Assembly: GCA_017460835.1 (NCBI GenBank)
Contig: JAFUAD010000012.1
Span: forward strand, 62,001-126,000
DNA length: 64,000 nucleotides
Direction: 5' to 3'
DNA from: Oscillospiraceae bacterium
GTDB taxonomy: Bacteria > Bacillota > Clostridia > Oscillospirales > Ruminococcaceae
Shown one piece after another: positions 25,446 to 32,871 of the stretch (position 1 is its first letter; each line of letters opens with the position of its first letter). Both the position numbers and the translations under genes were made by a program. The notes beneath the pieces are model-generated. The model worked only from the letters and a program-made list of their open reading frames with translations. It was not told the origin of the DNA and did no database searches.

Positions 25446-26249
25446 TTATAGTTTTGAAAGCTCGTAGGCGCGCGCGGTGCATTTTTCGCAGCACTTCTGC
25501 ACCGTGCCGGTCAGGTCGCCGTCATACAGCGCACTGAGCCCCGCAAGCGTCGTGCCGCCCGGCGAGGAGACCATTTTAATCAGCTCGTCGATCGAATAGC
25601 CGGAATCGGTCATCATCCTCGCAGAGCCGATCATCGCCTGCGCAAACAGCCGGAGTGCCGCGCCCTCATCCAGCCCCGCGGTCTTGGCATAGTCCAGAAA
25701 CCCTTTTGCATAGAGATACAGAAACGCCGGAGAGGAGCTGTTGACCGCGATGATCTCGCGCATTTTGTCCTCCGGAATCTCCTCCGCGATGCCGCAGGTC
25801 GCAAAGAGCGCCTTTGCCAGCGCGAATTCCTCGTCCGTGACGCCGCTGCATTTCGCGAGCGCCGTCGCGCCGAGCCCGAGCATCAGCGGGGTATTCGGCA
25901 TGACGAGAATGATTCTCGCATCGGGAATCGTGCGGGAGCGGATGAATTCCGCCGAAATGCCCGCGCAGATCGAGATGATGACCTGCTCGCGGCGGAGGGT
26001 GAGCCCCTCCAGCACGCCGCCGAGCACCTGCGGTTTCACCGCAAGCACGAGATAATCCGCGGCATCGCAGAGCGCCTGTGCGCTTTCGCAGGGCAGAACG
26101 CCCGCATCGCTAAGTTTTGCGAGCTTGTCCGCATCAGTATCATAAGCAAGGATCTGCGCGATTTTCCCGCTTTTGCAGATCTCAGAGGCGGCAATGCCGC
26201 GCATCATAGCGGTGCCCATATTTCCGGCACCCAAAAAGCCGAGTTTCAT
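25446..26249 (-). CDS. proC: Pyrroline-5-carboxylate reductase
   Basis: Last step of proline synthesis, reducing pyrroline-5-carboxylate with NAD(P)H. 267 residues: N-terminal Rossmann fold with GFLGAGNMGTAMMRG, AVKPQVL near residue 73, VMPNTPLMLGLGATAL near 117, and the C-terminal dimerisation domain with SSPAFLYLYAKGFLDYA and SPGGTTLAGL. Full length. The other proline genes are not nearby. Confidence 0.95.
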   Translation of the reverse strand: MKLGFLGAGNMGTAMMRGIAASEICKSGKIAQILAYDTDADKLAKLSDAGVLPCESAQALCDAADYLVLAVKPQVLGGVLEGLTLRREQVIISICAGISAEFIRSRTIPDARIILVMPNTPLMLGLGATALAKCSGVTDEEFALAKALFATCGIAEEIPEDKMREIIAVNSSSPAFLYLYAKGFLDYAKTAGLDEGAALRLFAQAMIGSARMMTDSGYSIDELIKMVSSPGGTTLAGLSALYDGDLTGTVQKCCEKCTARAYELSKL

Positions 26250-26269
26250 AAAACCTGATTCTCCTTTTG

Positions 26270-26866
26270 TCAGACCGCTGTCCGCTGCCGCCCGAATACA
26301 CTCTGATAGGCTTTCAGCACCGCCATCAGAACGACCGCTATCAGCACGATATCGACCGGAAGCTCCAGCAGATTTTTCACGACACGCGCCGCAATTGCAG
26401 CACCGAGCGTCCGGTCGCGCAAAAAGCCGTAATGATAGTTTGCAGCCGTATTGCAGACCAGATTGATAACCAGAACATCCACAATACGCGCTGCCACCAG
26501 CCGGAAGCTCATCTCAACATCGTATGCGCGTCCGGTACGTTTCGGCAGCCTGCGGTATGCGATCATGCCGTAAATCAACCCCTGAAACGCGCCGATCAGC
26601 GTATAAATCGCGAAGAAACCGCCCTCCGGCGCAACCAGATAGCCCAGCACATCACAAACCGCACCTGCCATAATACTGACAGACGGTCCGTACAGCATCC
26701 CGATTGCTGCAAGTGCGAGAAATGCAAAATTGATCTTTGCAAACCCCAGATTGATCGTAAACGACTCAATCACCATAGACAGCGCGATCAGCAGCCCTGT
26801 CACGGTGATGCAGCGCAGATTCTTCAGCTCTGCTGCGGATTCCCGGAACATCCGAATGATTTTCAT
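26270..26866 (-). CDS. folT: Folate ECF transporter S component FolT
   Basis: Substrate-binding membrane subunit of a group II ECF transporter for folates. 198 residues, six membrane helices, with the family segment FGFAKINFAFLALAAIGMLYGPSV-like (here LGFAKINFAFLALAAIG) and the conserved GGFFAIYTLIGAFQGLIYG. It has no adjacent ECF module and would use a shared one elsewhere. A tetrahydrofolate riboswitch and terminator precede it, which independently supports the substrate. The start at 26866 follows AAGGAG by 11 bases. Confidence 0.92.
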   Translation of the reverse strand: MKIIRMFRESAAELKNLRCITVTGLLIALSMVIESFTINLGFAKINFAFLALAAIGMLYGPSVSIMAGAVCDVLGYLVAPEGGFFAIYTLIGAFQGLIYGMIAYRRLPKRTGRAYDVEMSFRLVAARIVDVLVINLVCNTAANYHYGFLRDRTLGAAIAARVVKNLLELPVDIVLIAVVLMAVLKAYQSVFGRQRTAV

Positions 26867-26911
26867 AAAAAACACACTCCTTTGTACTATTACTGAACGC
26901 ACAAAGGAGTG
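26867..26911 (-). terminator. Expression platform of the folT riboswitch (terminator covering the Shine-Dalgarno)
   Basis: Minus strand CACTCCTTTGT (26911-26901 strand) pairs perfectly with ACAAAGGAGTG (26885-26875), followed by TG and six T, directly abutting the ATG. The 3' arm contains the AAGGAG ribosome site, so the hairpin can both stop transcription and hide the start. Confidence 0.85.
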
Positions 26912-26929
26912 ATGATATTTCCCTTATGC

Positions 26930-27034
26930 CTCAGCGGGATGCGAAGGTCTCACCGCAAATGCCGTCCCCGGCATTTTTCGTCCGCGCGGCAACTCCCCGT
27001 CCGCACGGCACTTAACGCAAGGCCTTCTACTCTG
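26930..27034 (-). ncRNA. Tetrahydrofolate (THF) riboswitch
   Basis: The minus-strand leader of folT holds the conserved core of the folT motif: AGAGTAG (27033-27027), TTGCGTTAAGTG, then GGAGTTGCC, ACGAAAAATGCC, and the 3' block TTGCGGTGAGACC and GCATCCCGCTGA. Spacing and order fit the THF class, and the gene controlled is folT. Binding of reduced folates is expected to favour the adjacent terminator. Confidence 0.93.
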
Positions 27035-27081
27035 ACGCGGGCAGAACGGGGAAGCTCCCGTCCCTCCGCGCGGCATACATG

Positions 27082-27111
27082 ATTTTATCAGATGCTGATG
27101 ATCTGTGTCAG
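27082..27111 (-). promoter_or_regulatory. Probable promoter of folT, overlapping the end of pfkA
   Basis: Minus strand CTGACA (27111-27106), 18-base spacer, TAAAAT (27087-27082) with TGA before it (extended -10). The start would be near 27075, about 40 bases upstream of the THF aptamer. Confidence 0.55.
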
Positions 27112-28047
27112 ATCGTAGATGTCATCGTCAAACGGCTTCTTCATCTGAAGCGCTTCCTGGATGTCATAGTCCACAAGGCTGTTTCCGCGCACGCCGACGA
27201 CGCGGTTGCCGATGCCCTGCTCAAGCAGGTTCACGGCGTAGTTGCCCATGCGGCTTGCGAGCACTCTGTCGCGGACTGTCGGCGAGCCGCCGCGCTGAAC
27301 GTGGCCGAGAATGGTTGCGCGGGATTCCACGCCGGTCTTTTCCTCGATCTCCTTTGCGATCTCGACGGAGTGGCCGATGCCCTCTGCGACGACGATGATG
27401 AAATTCTGCTTGCCGAGCTTTCTGCCCTTCTGGATCTTCTCGATGATCTCGCTGAGGTCATAGGGCTTCTCCGGGCAGAGCACCTCGACGGCGCCGCACG
27501 CGACCGCAGTATTGACGGCGATATAGCCTGCGCCTCTGCCCATGACCTCGACAACCGAGCAGCGGTCGTGGCTGTGGCTGGTGTCGCGGAGCTTGTCAAC
27601 GAGCTCCATGACGGTATTCATGGCAGTATCGTAGCCGATCGTGAAATCGGTGCTGGAGATATCGTTGTCGATTGTGCCCGGCAGGCCGATGCAGGGGATT
27701 CCGTGGCGGGAAAGATCGCCCGCGCCGCGGTAGGAGCCGTCGCCGCCGATGACGACCAGACCCTCGATGCCGAGCTCACGGCAGGAATCCACGGCCTTCA
27801 GAACGCCCGCTTCCTCCTTGAATTCCAGACAGCGCGCTGTAAAGAGCAGCGTGCCGCCGCGCTGGATGATGGACGAAACCGAGCGCGCATCCATATTGAA
27901 TACGTCACGGTTCAGCAGGCCGTTATAGCCTCTGCGGATGCCGACGACCTCCATGCCCTTGTAGAGTGCAGTCCGCACAACCGCACGGATTGCCGCATTC
28001 ATGCCCGGCGCGTCGCCGCCGCTGGTCAGTACACCGATTCGCTTCAT
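27088..28047 (-). CDS. pfkA: ATP-dependent 6-phosphofructokinase
   Basis: Committing step of glycolysis, fructose 6-phosphate to fructose 1,6-bisphosphate. The 319-residue protein has TSGGDAPGMNAAIR, the ATP-binding GGDGSYRGA near 105, and the substrate signature GLPGTIDNDI with the catalytic Asp near 127. The GGDGS form with Gly at the position after GGD indicates ATP rather than pyrophosphate use. AGGGAGGA precedes the ATG at 28047. Own promoter. Confidence 0.97.
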   Translation of the reverse strand: MKRIGVLTSGGDAPGMNAAIRAVVRTALYKGMEVVGIRRGYNGLLNRDVFNMDARSVSSIIQRGGTLLFTARCLEFKEEAGVLKAVDSCRELGIEGLVVIGGDGSYRGAGDLSRHGIPCIGLPGTIDNDISSTDFTIGYDTAMNTVMELVDKLRDTSHSHDRCSVVEVMGRGAGYIAVNTAVACGAVEVLCPEKPYDLSEIIEKIQKGRKLGKQNFIIVVAEGIGHSVEIAKEIEEKTGVESRATILGHVQRGGSPTVRDRVLASRMGNYAVNLLEQGIGNRVVGVRGNSLVDYDIQEALQMKKPFDDDIYDLTQIISI

Positions 28048-28129
28048 AATTGAAATTCCTCCCTCGTATTCACAAATGCCGTCTGCATACGGCACATTTT
28101 TCCGATCCGTACAGGATGCTCCATCATCT

Positions 28130-28157
28130 ATTTTACCACTTTTTCAGGATTTGTCAA
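28130..28157 (-). promoter_or_regulatory. Sigma-A promoter of pfkA
   Basis: Minus strand TTGACA (28157-28152), 16-base spacer, TAAAAT (28135-28130). Confidence 0.75.
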
Positions 28158-28225
28158 GGGGGGATTTTACGGTTTTTGCCGTATATGCAAATTTGCACAA
28201 ATTTGAGGCTCAGAATTTGTCAGAT

Positions 28226-28552
28226 TCACAGAAATCCGGCGGGTGTCCCCCTGCGTGCGGAGGCTCTTTGCCGTTCATACTTGCGCTTTGTGGCGAGCCC
28301 GCCGCGGATATGCCGCTCCTGCTTGTTTTTCTCGGTGATTTCCCGGACTCTCTCGTACAGCCCTGCATGGAGCGCCGGCAGTCTGACGGAAATATCCTTA
28401 TGGACGGTGGATTTGGAGATGCCGAAGACCTTTGCGGTGCTGCGGACGGTCGCCTCATGCTCTGCGATATAGGTACCGAGCCGCATGGCACGGTCGTCGA
28501 GCGCCTGGGCGCGGGCATCGGCGGCGCGTGTGGGTAGGGTATGTTTTCTCAC
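28226..28552 (-). CDS. spoIIID: Sporulation transcription factor SpoIIID
   Basis: Mother-cell regulator that switches sigma-E genes on and off. The 108-residue protein contains the family core RLGTYIAEHEATVRSTAKVFGISKSTVHKDISVRLPAL (helix-turn-helix) and the basic C-terminal RHIRGGLATKRKYE. It is slightly longer than Bacillus SpoIIID (93 residues) at both ends. The GTG start at 28552 follows AAGGAG by nine bases; an internal ATG would cut into the core. Confidence 0.93.
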   Translation of the reverse strand: MRKHTLPTRAADARAQALDDRAMRLGTYIAEHEATVRSTAKVFGISKSTVHKDISVRLPALHAGLYERVREITEKNKQERHIRGGLATKRKYERQRASARRGTPAGFL

Positions 28553-28674
28553 TGTGCTTCACTCCTTGCAGCGGATCCGTTCGGTTGCACAGATCCGTTC
28601 TGCTTTCAGCATATGCATCAGCAATCCCATAAATGCCCGGCCGGCGGGGAGCCCCCGCTGGCGATTTGGCTTCG

Positions 28675-29146
28675 GCCGGCAGTGCCGGCTGCCGTTTCGC
28701 TTCGCACCATAATAAGATAAGCCGGATGTTTTATCTCAGCCGAATATTTTGGCACGCTTGGGCGTGCAGCCGGGTCGGCCGGGCCGACAGCCGATTCGCT
28801 TCGCACCATAATGAGCGGAGCAGAGTATTTTTTCTCAGCCGAATATGTGGGCACGCTTGAGCGTGCAGCCGCGGGATTACCCGTATGTGATTCGTGGGCG
28901 CATGAACCAAGCGGGCAGCACACACCTGTGCTGCGGCGGGCAGTGCCCGCTGCCAATTCGCTTCGCACCATAATGAGCGGAGTTGAATCTCTTGTCTCAG
29001 CCGAATATTTTGGCACGCTTTCGCGTGCATGCGGATTATGGGAGGATGAACAAAAAGAGCAGCACACTCCTGTGCTGCGTCCTGATTGAGATTTGGAGCA
29101 CAGGAAAAGAAACCCGCGAAGCCAAATTGGAGGCCCGCACTGCCCG
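28675..29146. repeat. Hairpin-rich repeat cluster, left (three units)
   Basis: Gene-free stretch of 28553-29146. The motif TTCGCTTCGCACCATAAT occurs at 28696, 28795 and 28957. Each copy is followed by TCTCAGCCGAATAT and a GCACGC...GCGTGC hairpin with a different loop (28751, 28851, 29012). Between units lie GCCGGCAGTGCCGGC (28675), GCGGGCAGTGCCCGC (28936) and GCAGCACA...TGTGCTGC hairpins (28915, 29059). The last part (29100-29146) abuts the stop codon of the ECF S gene. The same arrangement recurs inverted at 36326-36641. One minus-strand frame stays open through the cluster, but I regard it as fortuitous. Confidence 0.85.
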
Positions 29147-29833
29147 CTAGAGGCCATACTTTTTCTTGATTCTGGCGAGCTTTTCTCCGATCGGCTTCGT
29201 GAAGATCATCAGAAACAGCAGATTCGACACCGCATACAGCACCGCATAGGGCAGCCCCGTCGCCATCGCCGCCTTGTAGCCCTCCGCCGTAAATTCCTTG
29301 TACGTCCACACCGTCGTCCACACATCCAGCAGCATCGAATACGCCGCCCCGGAAAGAATCCCATAGCCGTAAAGCAGCGCCCGGTGACGCTTCAGCGGCT
29401 CCGCACAAATGCCCGCAAACAGCCCGATCAGCCCCCACGCGAGCATCTGAAACGGCGTCCACGGCCCCTGCCCCATGATGAAATTGGACAGCACCGCCGA
29501 CATCGCCCCGACGAGAAACCCCGCCTCCTTCCCGAGATACAGCGCCGAAAGCACCGTCAGCGCCGTGATCGGCTTGACCAGCGGAAGCAGCCGCCCGATG
29601 ACCGAAAGCGCGGTCATCACGGAGACCAGAATCATCCGCCTTGTGCCGAGCTCCCTGCGCTCGAACCCCGAGAGAAACAGCAGCAGCGCCAGCACGACCA
29701 TCAGAAAGCTGACGAGCGCATAATACTCCGCCTGAACCCCGACCGGCAGCAGCAGCACCAGCGCGGGCATGATCGCAAAGGGCAGCGCCGTGCCGAGCAT
29801 CCGGCGGATGCGTGCGGAATGTATCACGATCAT
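29147..29833 (-). CDS. ECF transporter S component (probably cobalamin)
   Basis: 228-residue membrane protein with about six helices and features of ECF S subunits: Ala-rich helix starts (MILVSVMTALSVIGRLL), a lumenal GKEAGFLVGAMSAVLSNFIMGQGPWTPFQMLAWGLIG segment typical of energy-coupling S proteins, and a polar last loop (AYSMLLDVWTTVWTYKEFT). Last gene of the cobalamin-riboswitch operon, overlapping the ATPase gene by four bases. Transport of B12 or a precursor is inferred from that riboswitch and from neighbours, not from S-component residues. Queuosine or another vitamin is the alternative. Confidence 0.8.
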   Translation of the reverse strand: MIVIHSARIRRMLGTALPFAIMPALVLLLPVGVQAEYYALVSFLMVVLALLLFLSGFERRELGTRRMILVSVMTALSVIGRLLPLVKPITALTVLSALYLGKEAGFLVGAMSAVLSNFIMGQGPWTPFQMLAWGLIGLFAGICAEPLKRHRALLYGYGILSGAAYSMLLDVWTTVWTYKEFTAEGYKAAMATGLPYAVLYAVSNLLFLMIFTKPIGEKLARIKKKYGL

Positions 29834-31482
29834 AACGCCGCCTCCTTTGCACGGCCGTTTTTCCGGCAGAGCTCCGCGACCTGCGCGACCGTGACCGCAT
29901 TGCGGTAAAATCCGCGGGAAATGCGGCTCGCGGCGGTCGTATAAAACGCATTTTCAGAGAAAAATCGCTCCGGCTGATCTGCCGAGATCAGCGTCCCGCG
30001 GGAGAGAAAGCCGCAGCGGTCGGCATGACACGCCGCAAATTCAATATCGTGCGTCACCAGCAGGACGGTCACGCCGTTTTGCTGAAGCCCGTGCAGCACA
30101 TCGGCAAGCTGCTGCTTGGACACGGCATCAAGCCCCTTTGTCGGCTCATCGAGCAGCAGCAGGCGCGGGTGCGTCAGCATGACCTTCGCGAGCGCGGCGA
30201 TCTGCTGCTGCCCGCCGCTTAAATCATAGGGATGCTGCGGGAGCAGCGGCTCAAGCGGAAACGGGAAATCATGAAGCTCCTCGCGGTAGTGTTTGCTGAT
30301 CTCCGCAAGCTCCTCCGCGACGGTATTTTTGAGGAAAACCGTCTGCACATCCTGCGGCAGGAGCGTCACGCACTGCTGATGCAGCGTGCGGTATTTGTAA
30401 TCCTGAATGCGCTTTCCGAAGATCTCGGTCTTTCCGGTATATGCCCGGTGCAGCCCGGCAAGAACGGAGAGCACCGTCGATTTTCCCGCGCCGTTTCCGC
30501 CGACGAGGCAAAACAGCTCTCCGCAGTACACGGTCATGCTCAGGTCTGAGAGCACATCCCTGCCGTGCCGCTCATAGCGGAAAAAGACCTCCTTCATCCG
30601 GACGGCGGGCTCGGTTTTTTCGGGAACCGGGCGCGGCGGCAGCTCGGCAGTATCCCGCGCAAACTGCGGCATCAGCCGGTTTCTTGCGGCATTGACCGAG
30701 AGGGGGCATTCGCCCTCTGCCCTTGCGGCATGATAGAGCCGCACCGCTGCCGGCATCCCCGCCATGACCGGCGCATCCGGGGCAATCTGCCGCAGAACGC
30801 GCTCCGGCGCGTCGCTGTGCGTCACGGTGCCGCTGTCGAGAATCAGGAGCCGGTCTGCCTGCGGGATGACCTCCTCCAGCCGGTGCTCGGCGAGCAGGAT
30901 CGTGACCGAAAAATCGCGGTTCAGCCGCCTCAGCGTCGTGAAAAAATCCGCGGCGGCGATCGGGTCAAGCTGCGCAGTCGGCTCATCGAGCAGCAGGAGC
31001 CGCGGCTGCATAATCATCACCGAGGCGAGATTGAGAATCTGCTTCTGTCCGCCGGAGAGCGTCGAGGGGTCGCGGGAAAGCCAGTCCTCCATGCCGAAAT
31101 ACGACGCGATCTCTGCGATTCTCCTGTGCATGATCTCCTGCGGCGTGCCGAGGTTTTCGAGCCCGAAGGCCAGCTCATGCCAGACCTTGTCCGTGACGAT
31201 CTGCTGCTCGGGGTGCTGCATGACAAAGCCGATCTCCCCCGCCGCCGTCCGCGCATCGAGCTCCGGGAGCGGCGTGCCGCGGAAGTACACCGTGCCGGTC
31301 TGGGTACAGAGGGGCGTCAGCTCGCGCTTGAGCATGTGCAGCAGCGTGGTCTTGCCGCAGCCGGTCGCGCCGCAGATCACCGCAAATTCGCCCTCGTTCA
31401 GCGTAAAGCTGACATCATGCAGCACCGGCGCGCTGCATTCCGGATAGGTTACCGTCAGATGTTCGACCGCAAGCGATACCAC
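29830..31482 (-). CDS. ECF transporter ATPase, fused A-A' (two ABC domains)
   Basis: 550 residues with two ATP-binding cassettes in one chain. First domain: Walker A GATGCGKTTLL, signature LSGGQKQ, Walker B LLLLDEPTAQLD. Second domain (from about 285): GGNGAGKSTVL, LSGGQQQIAALA, LLLLDEPTKGLD. Both look catalytically competent. ECF modules more often use separate EcfA1 and EcfA2. The start is GTG (31482) with AAAGGAG eight bases upstream, inside the T-component gene (28-base overlap); it overlaps the S gene by four bases. Confidence 0.93.
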   Translation of the reverse strand: MVSLAVEHLTVTYPECSAPVLHDVSFTLNEGEFAVICGATGCGKTTLLHMLKRELTPLCTQTGTVYFRGTPLPELDARTAAGEIGFVMQHPEQQIVTDKVWHELAFGLENLGTPQEIMHRRIAEIASYFGMEDWLSRDPSTLSGGQKQILNLASVMIMQPRLLLLDEPTAQLDPIAAADFFTTLRRLNRDFSVTILLAEHRLEEVIPQADRLLILDSGTVTHSDAPERVLRQIAPDAPVMAGMPAAVRLYHAARAEGECPLSVNAARNRLMPQFARDTAELPPRPVPEKTEPAVRMKEVFFRYERHGRDVLSDLSMTVYCGELFCLVGGNGAGKSTVLSVLAGLHRAYTGKTEIFGKRIQDYKYRTLHQQCVTLLPQDVQTVFLKNTVAEELAEISKHYREELHDFPFPLEPLLPQHPYDLSGGQQQIAALAKVMLTHPRLLLLDEPTKGLDAVSKQQLADVLHGLQQNGVTVLLVTHDIEFAACHADRCGFLSRGTLISADQPERFFSENAFYTTAASRISRGFYRNAVTVAQVAELCRKNGRAKEAAL

Positions 31483-32333
31483 AGCAGCATCTCCTTTCCT
31501 TCATGAATCAGCGGCAGCATGGCAAGCAGCGCATAGGCCGCAACTGCGCCGTACCAGCCGAAATTGCGGTCGGGCGGCACCGCGACCGGATAAAATACCC
31601 GTTCGAGATATCCCGCCGCGATCAGTGCGATGACAAGCCCGGAAAGCAGCAGCGCACTCACCAGCAGCAGCACATCCTGCCGCTTCCAGCGAAAATTCGT
31701 GCAGCTTGTGCGCTTTCCGGTGCCGTAGCCCCGCGCCGTCATGCTCGAAGCCGTGATGATGCCGTTTTCGAGCGCCCATGTAATCAGAATCGAGAACACG
31801 CGCAGTCCCCCGCGCACATCGTCGATGAAATGCTTTTCGCGATAGAGGCCGAGCCCCTTCTGCGCCGCCTGAATCCGGTGCATCTGCTGGCGAAAGAGCG
31901 ACAGATTCCGCACCGCCATCGAAAAAACGAGCGCGAGCTTCGGCGAGAGAAACCGCAGCAGATAAAACAGCTTGTCGCTCGTCATCAGGTCGGAGAAGAT
32001 CCGGAACCAGTAGAGCACCGCCGCGAGCCGCAGTCCGGTCACCGCGCCGAAAAACAGCGCTTCCTTCGTAATTGCGCGGTTATTGATAAAAAACAGCACA
32101 CTCGTCCCGTGCTGATTCCACAGGGGATTGAGCAGCGCAAACAGCAGCGGGATTCCCAGCGCAAACAGGTGAAACCCTTTATGCCCCGTGCCGTTCTGCA
32201 TGAAAAAGAAGGTCATCGCGCAGAGCAGCGAGATGCCGAGCAGTACGGGCTCCATGCAGAACACCGTAATGCACGCGGTCAGCAGAAGCTGCACGGCGAC
32301 TGCCGCGGGATTCATCGCGTCATAGGTTCTCAT
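31455..32333 (-). CDS. ECF transporter T component (EcfT)
   Basis: Transmembrane scaffold coupling the ATPases to the S subunit. 292 residues, about six helices. The cytoplasmic coupling helix is present as ASSMTARGYGTGKRTS with the ARG motif; an earlier coupling segment FHLFALG/SLFRQQMHRIQAAQKGLGLY is also typical. Overlaps the acetyltransferase gene end by four bases and the ATPase start by 28. Confidence 0.9.
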   Translation of the reverse strand: MRTYDAMNPAAVAVQLLLTACITVFCMEPVLLGISLLCAMTFFFMQNGTGHKGFHLFALGIPLLFALLNPLWNQHGTSVLFFINNRAITKEALFFGAVTGLRLAAVLYWFRIFSDLMTSDKLFYLLRFLSPKLALVFSMAVRNLSLFRQQMHRIQAAQKGLGLYREKHFIDDVRGGLRVFSILITWALENGIITASSMTARGYGTGKRTSCTNFRWKRQDVLLLVSALLLSGLVIALIAAGYLERVFYPVAVPPDRNFGWYGAVAAYALLAMLPLIHEGKEMLLWYRLRSNI

Positions 32334-32863
32334 TGCGGTGCATCCTCAGTGAGCGCGATGCGGTAGATATCGGCTTCCTCGCCCGCAAACCGAAAGCTGC
32401 GTTCATAGACGCCGCCGTTTTTGACGATCGTCCGCACCGAGGGGAGATCGTCCCGCTCGACGGAAAGATGCAGCGCGTGCAGCCCCGCATCGGTCGCAAT
32501 CTTCAAAATCTGCCGGAGCATTTCCGTCGCATAGCCCTTCCGGCGCTCCGAGGGACGGACGCTGTATCCGCAGTTGCCGAAATCGCGCAGAAAATCGTTC
32601 AGCGTGTGCCGCAGGTCGATGATGCCGACGGTGCGGCCATTTTCGTCTATGGCAAAAAACGTGTCGGTCAGTACCCAGTCCGGGCTGACGGCCTCCGGAT
32701 TTGCATTGTCCGTGACCGATTTCAGCCAGTCCGCATAGCGCTCGGTTTTGTCGAGCAGCTCGCTGCCGTTGATGACCGTCTCGCCGCAGTCAAGGAATTC
32801 CTGCTTAAAGTCCAGCGCTGCGGCCTCCGTGCTGCTGTCCGGCCGAACCAGTGTCAGTTTCAT
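32330..32863 (-). CDS. GNAT-family N-acetyltransferase
   Basis: 177 residues. GNAT fold: FFAIDENGRTVGIIDLRH (strands 2-4), CoA-binding GYSVRPSERRKGYATEMLRQIL with the R/QxxGxG/A-like loop, and LHLSVERDDLPSVRTIVKNGG. Resembles predicted amino-group acetyltransferases of unknown substrate. It lies inside the cobalamin operon between the toroid/DUF4430 gene and EcfT, overlapping EcfT by four bases. The ATG at 32863 has GAGG six bases before it; a GTG 12 bases upstream is disfavoured. Its role in B12 uptake is unknown. Confidence 0.82.
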   Translation of the reverse strand: MKLTLVRPDSSTEAAALDFKQEFLDCGETVINGSELLDKTERYADWLKSVTDNANPEAVSPDWVLTDTFFAIDENGRTVGIIDLRHTLNDFLRDFGNCGYSVRPSERRKGYATEMLRQILKIATDAGLHALHLSVERDDLPSVRTIVKNGGVYERSFRFAGEEADIYRIALTEDAPQ

Positions 32864-32871
32864 ATTGTACC

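Noticed and set aside
28675..29146. CRISPR array in the repeat-rich region
   Set aside because: Repeat units are long and variable, contain several different hairpins, lack uniform spacers, and no cas genes adjoin.
28618..29157. 179-codon minus-strand frame through the left repeat array as a protein gene
   Set aside because: It coincides with repeat units made of hairpins, has no ribosome site and repeats the same peptide; listed as an observation, not as a gene.
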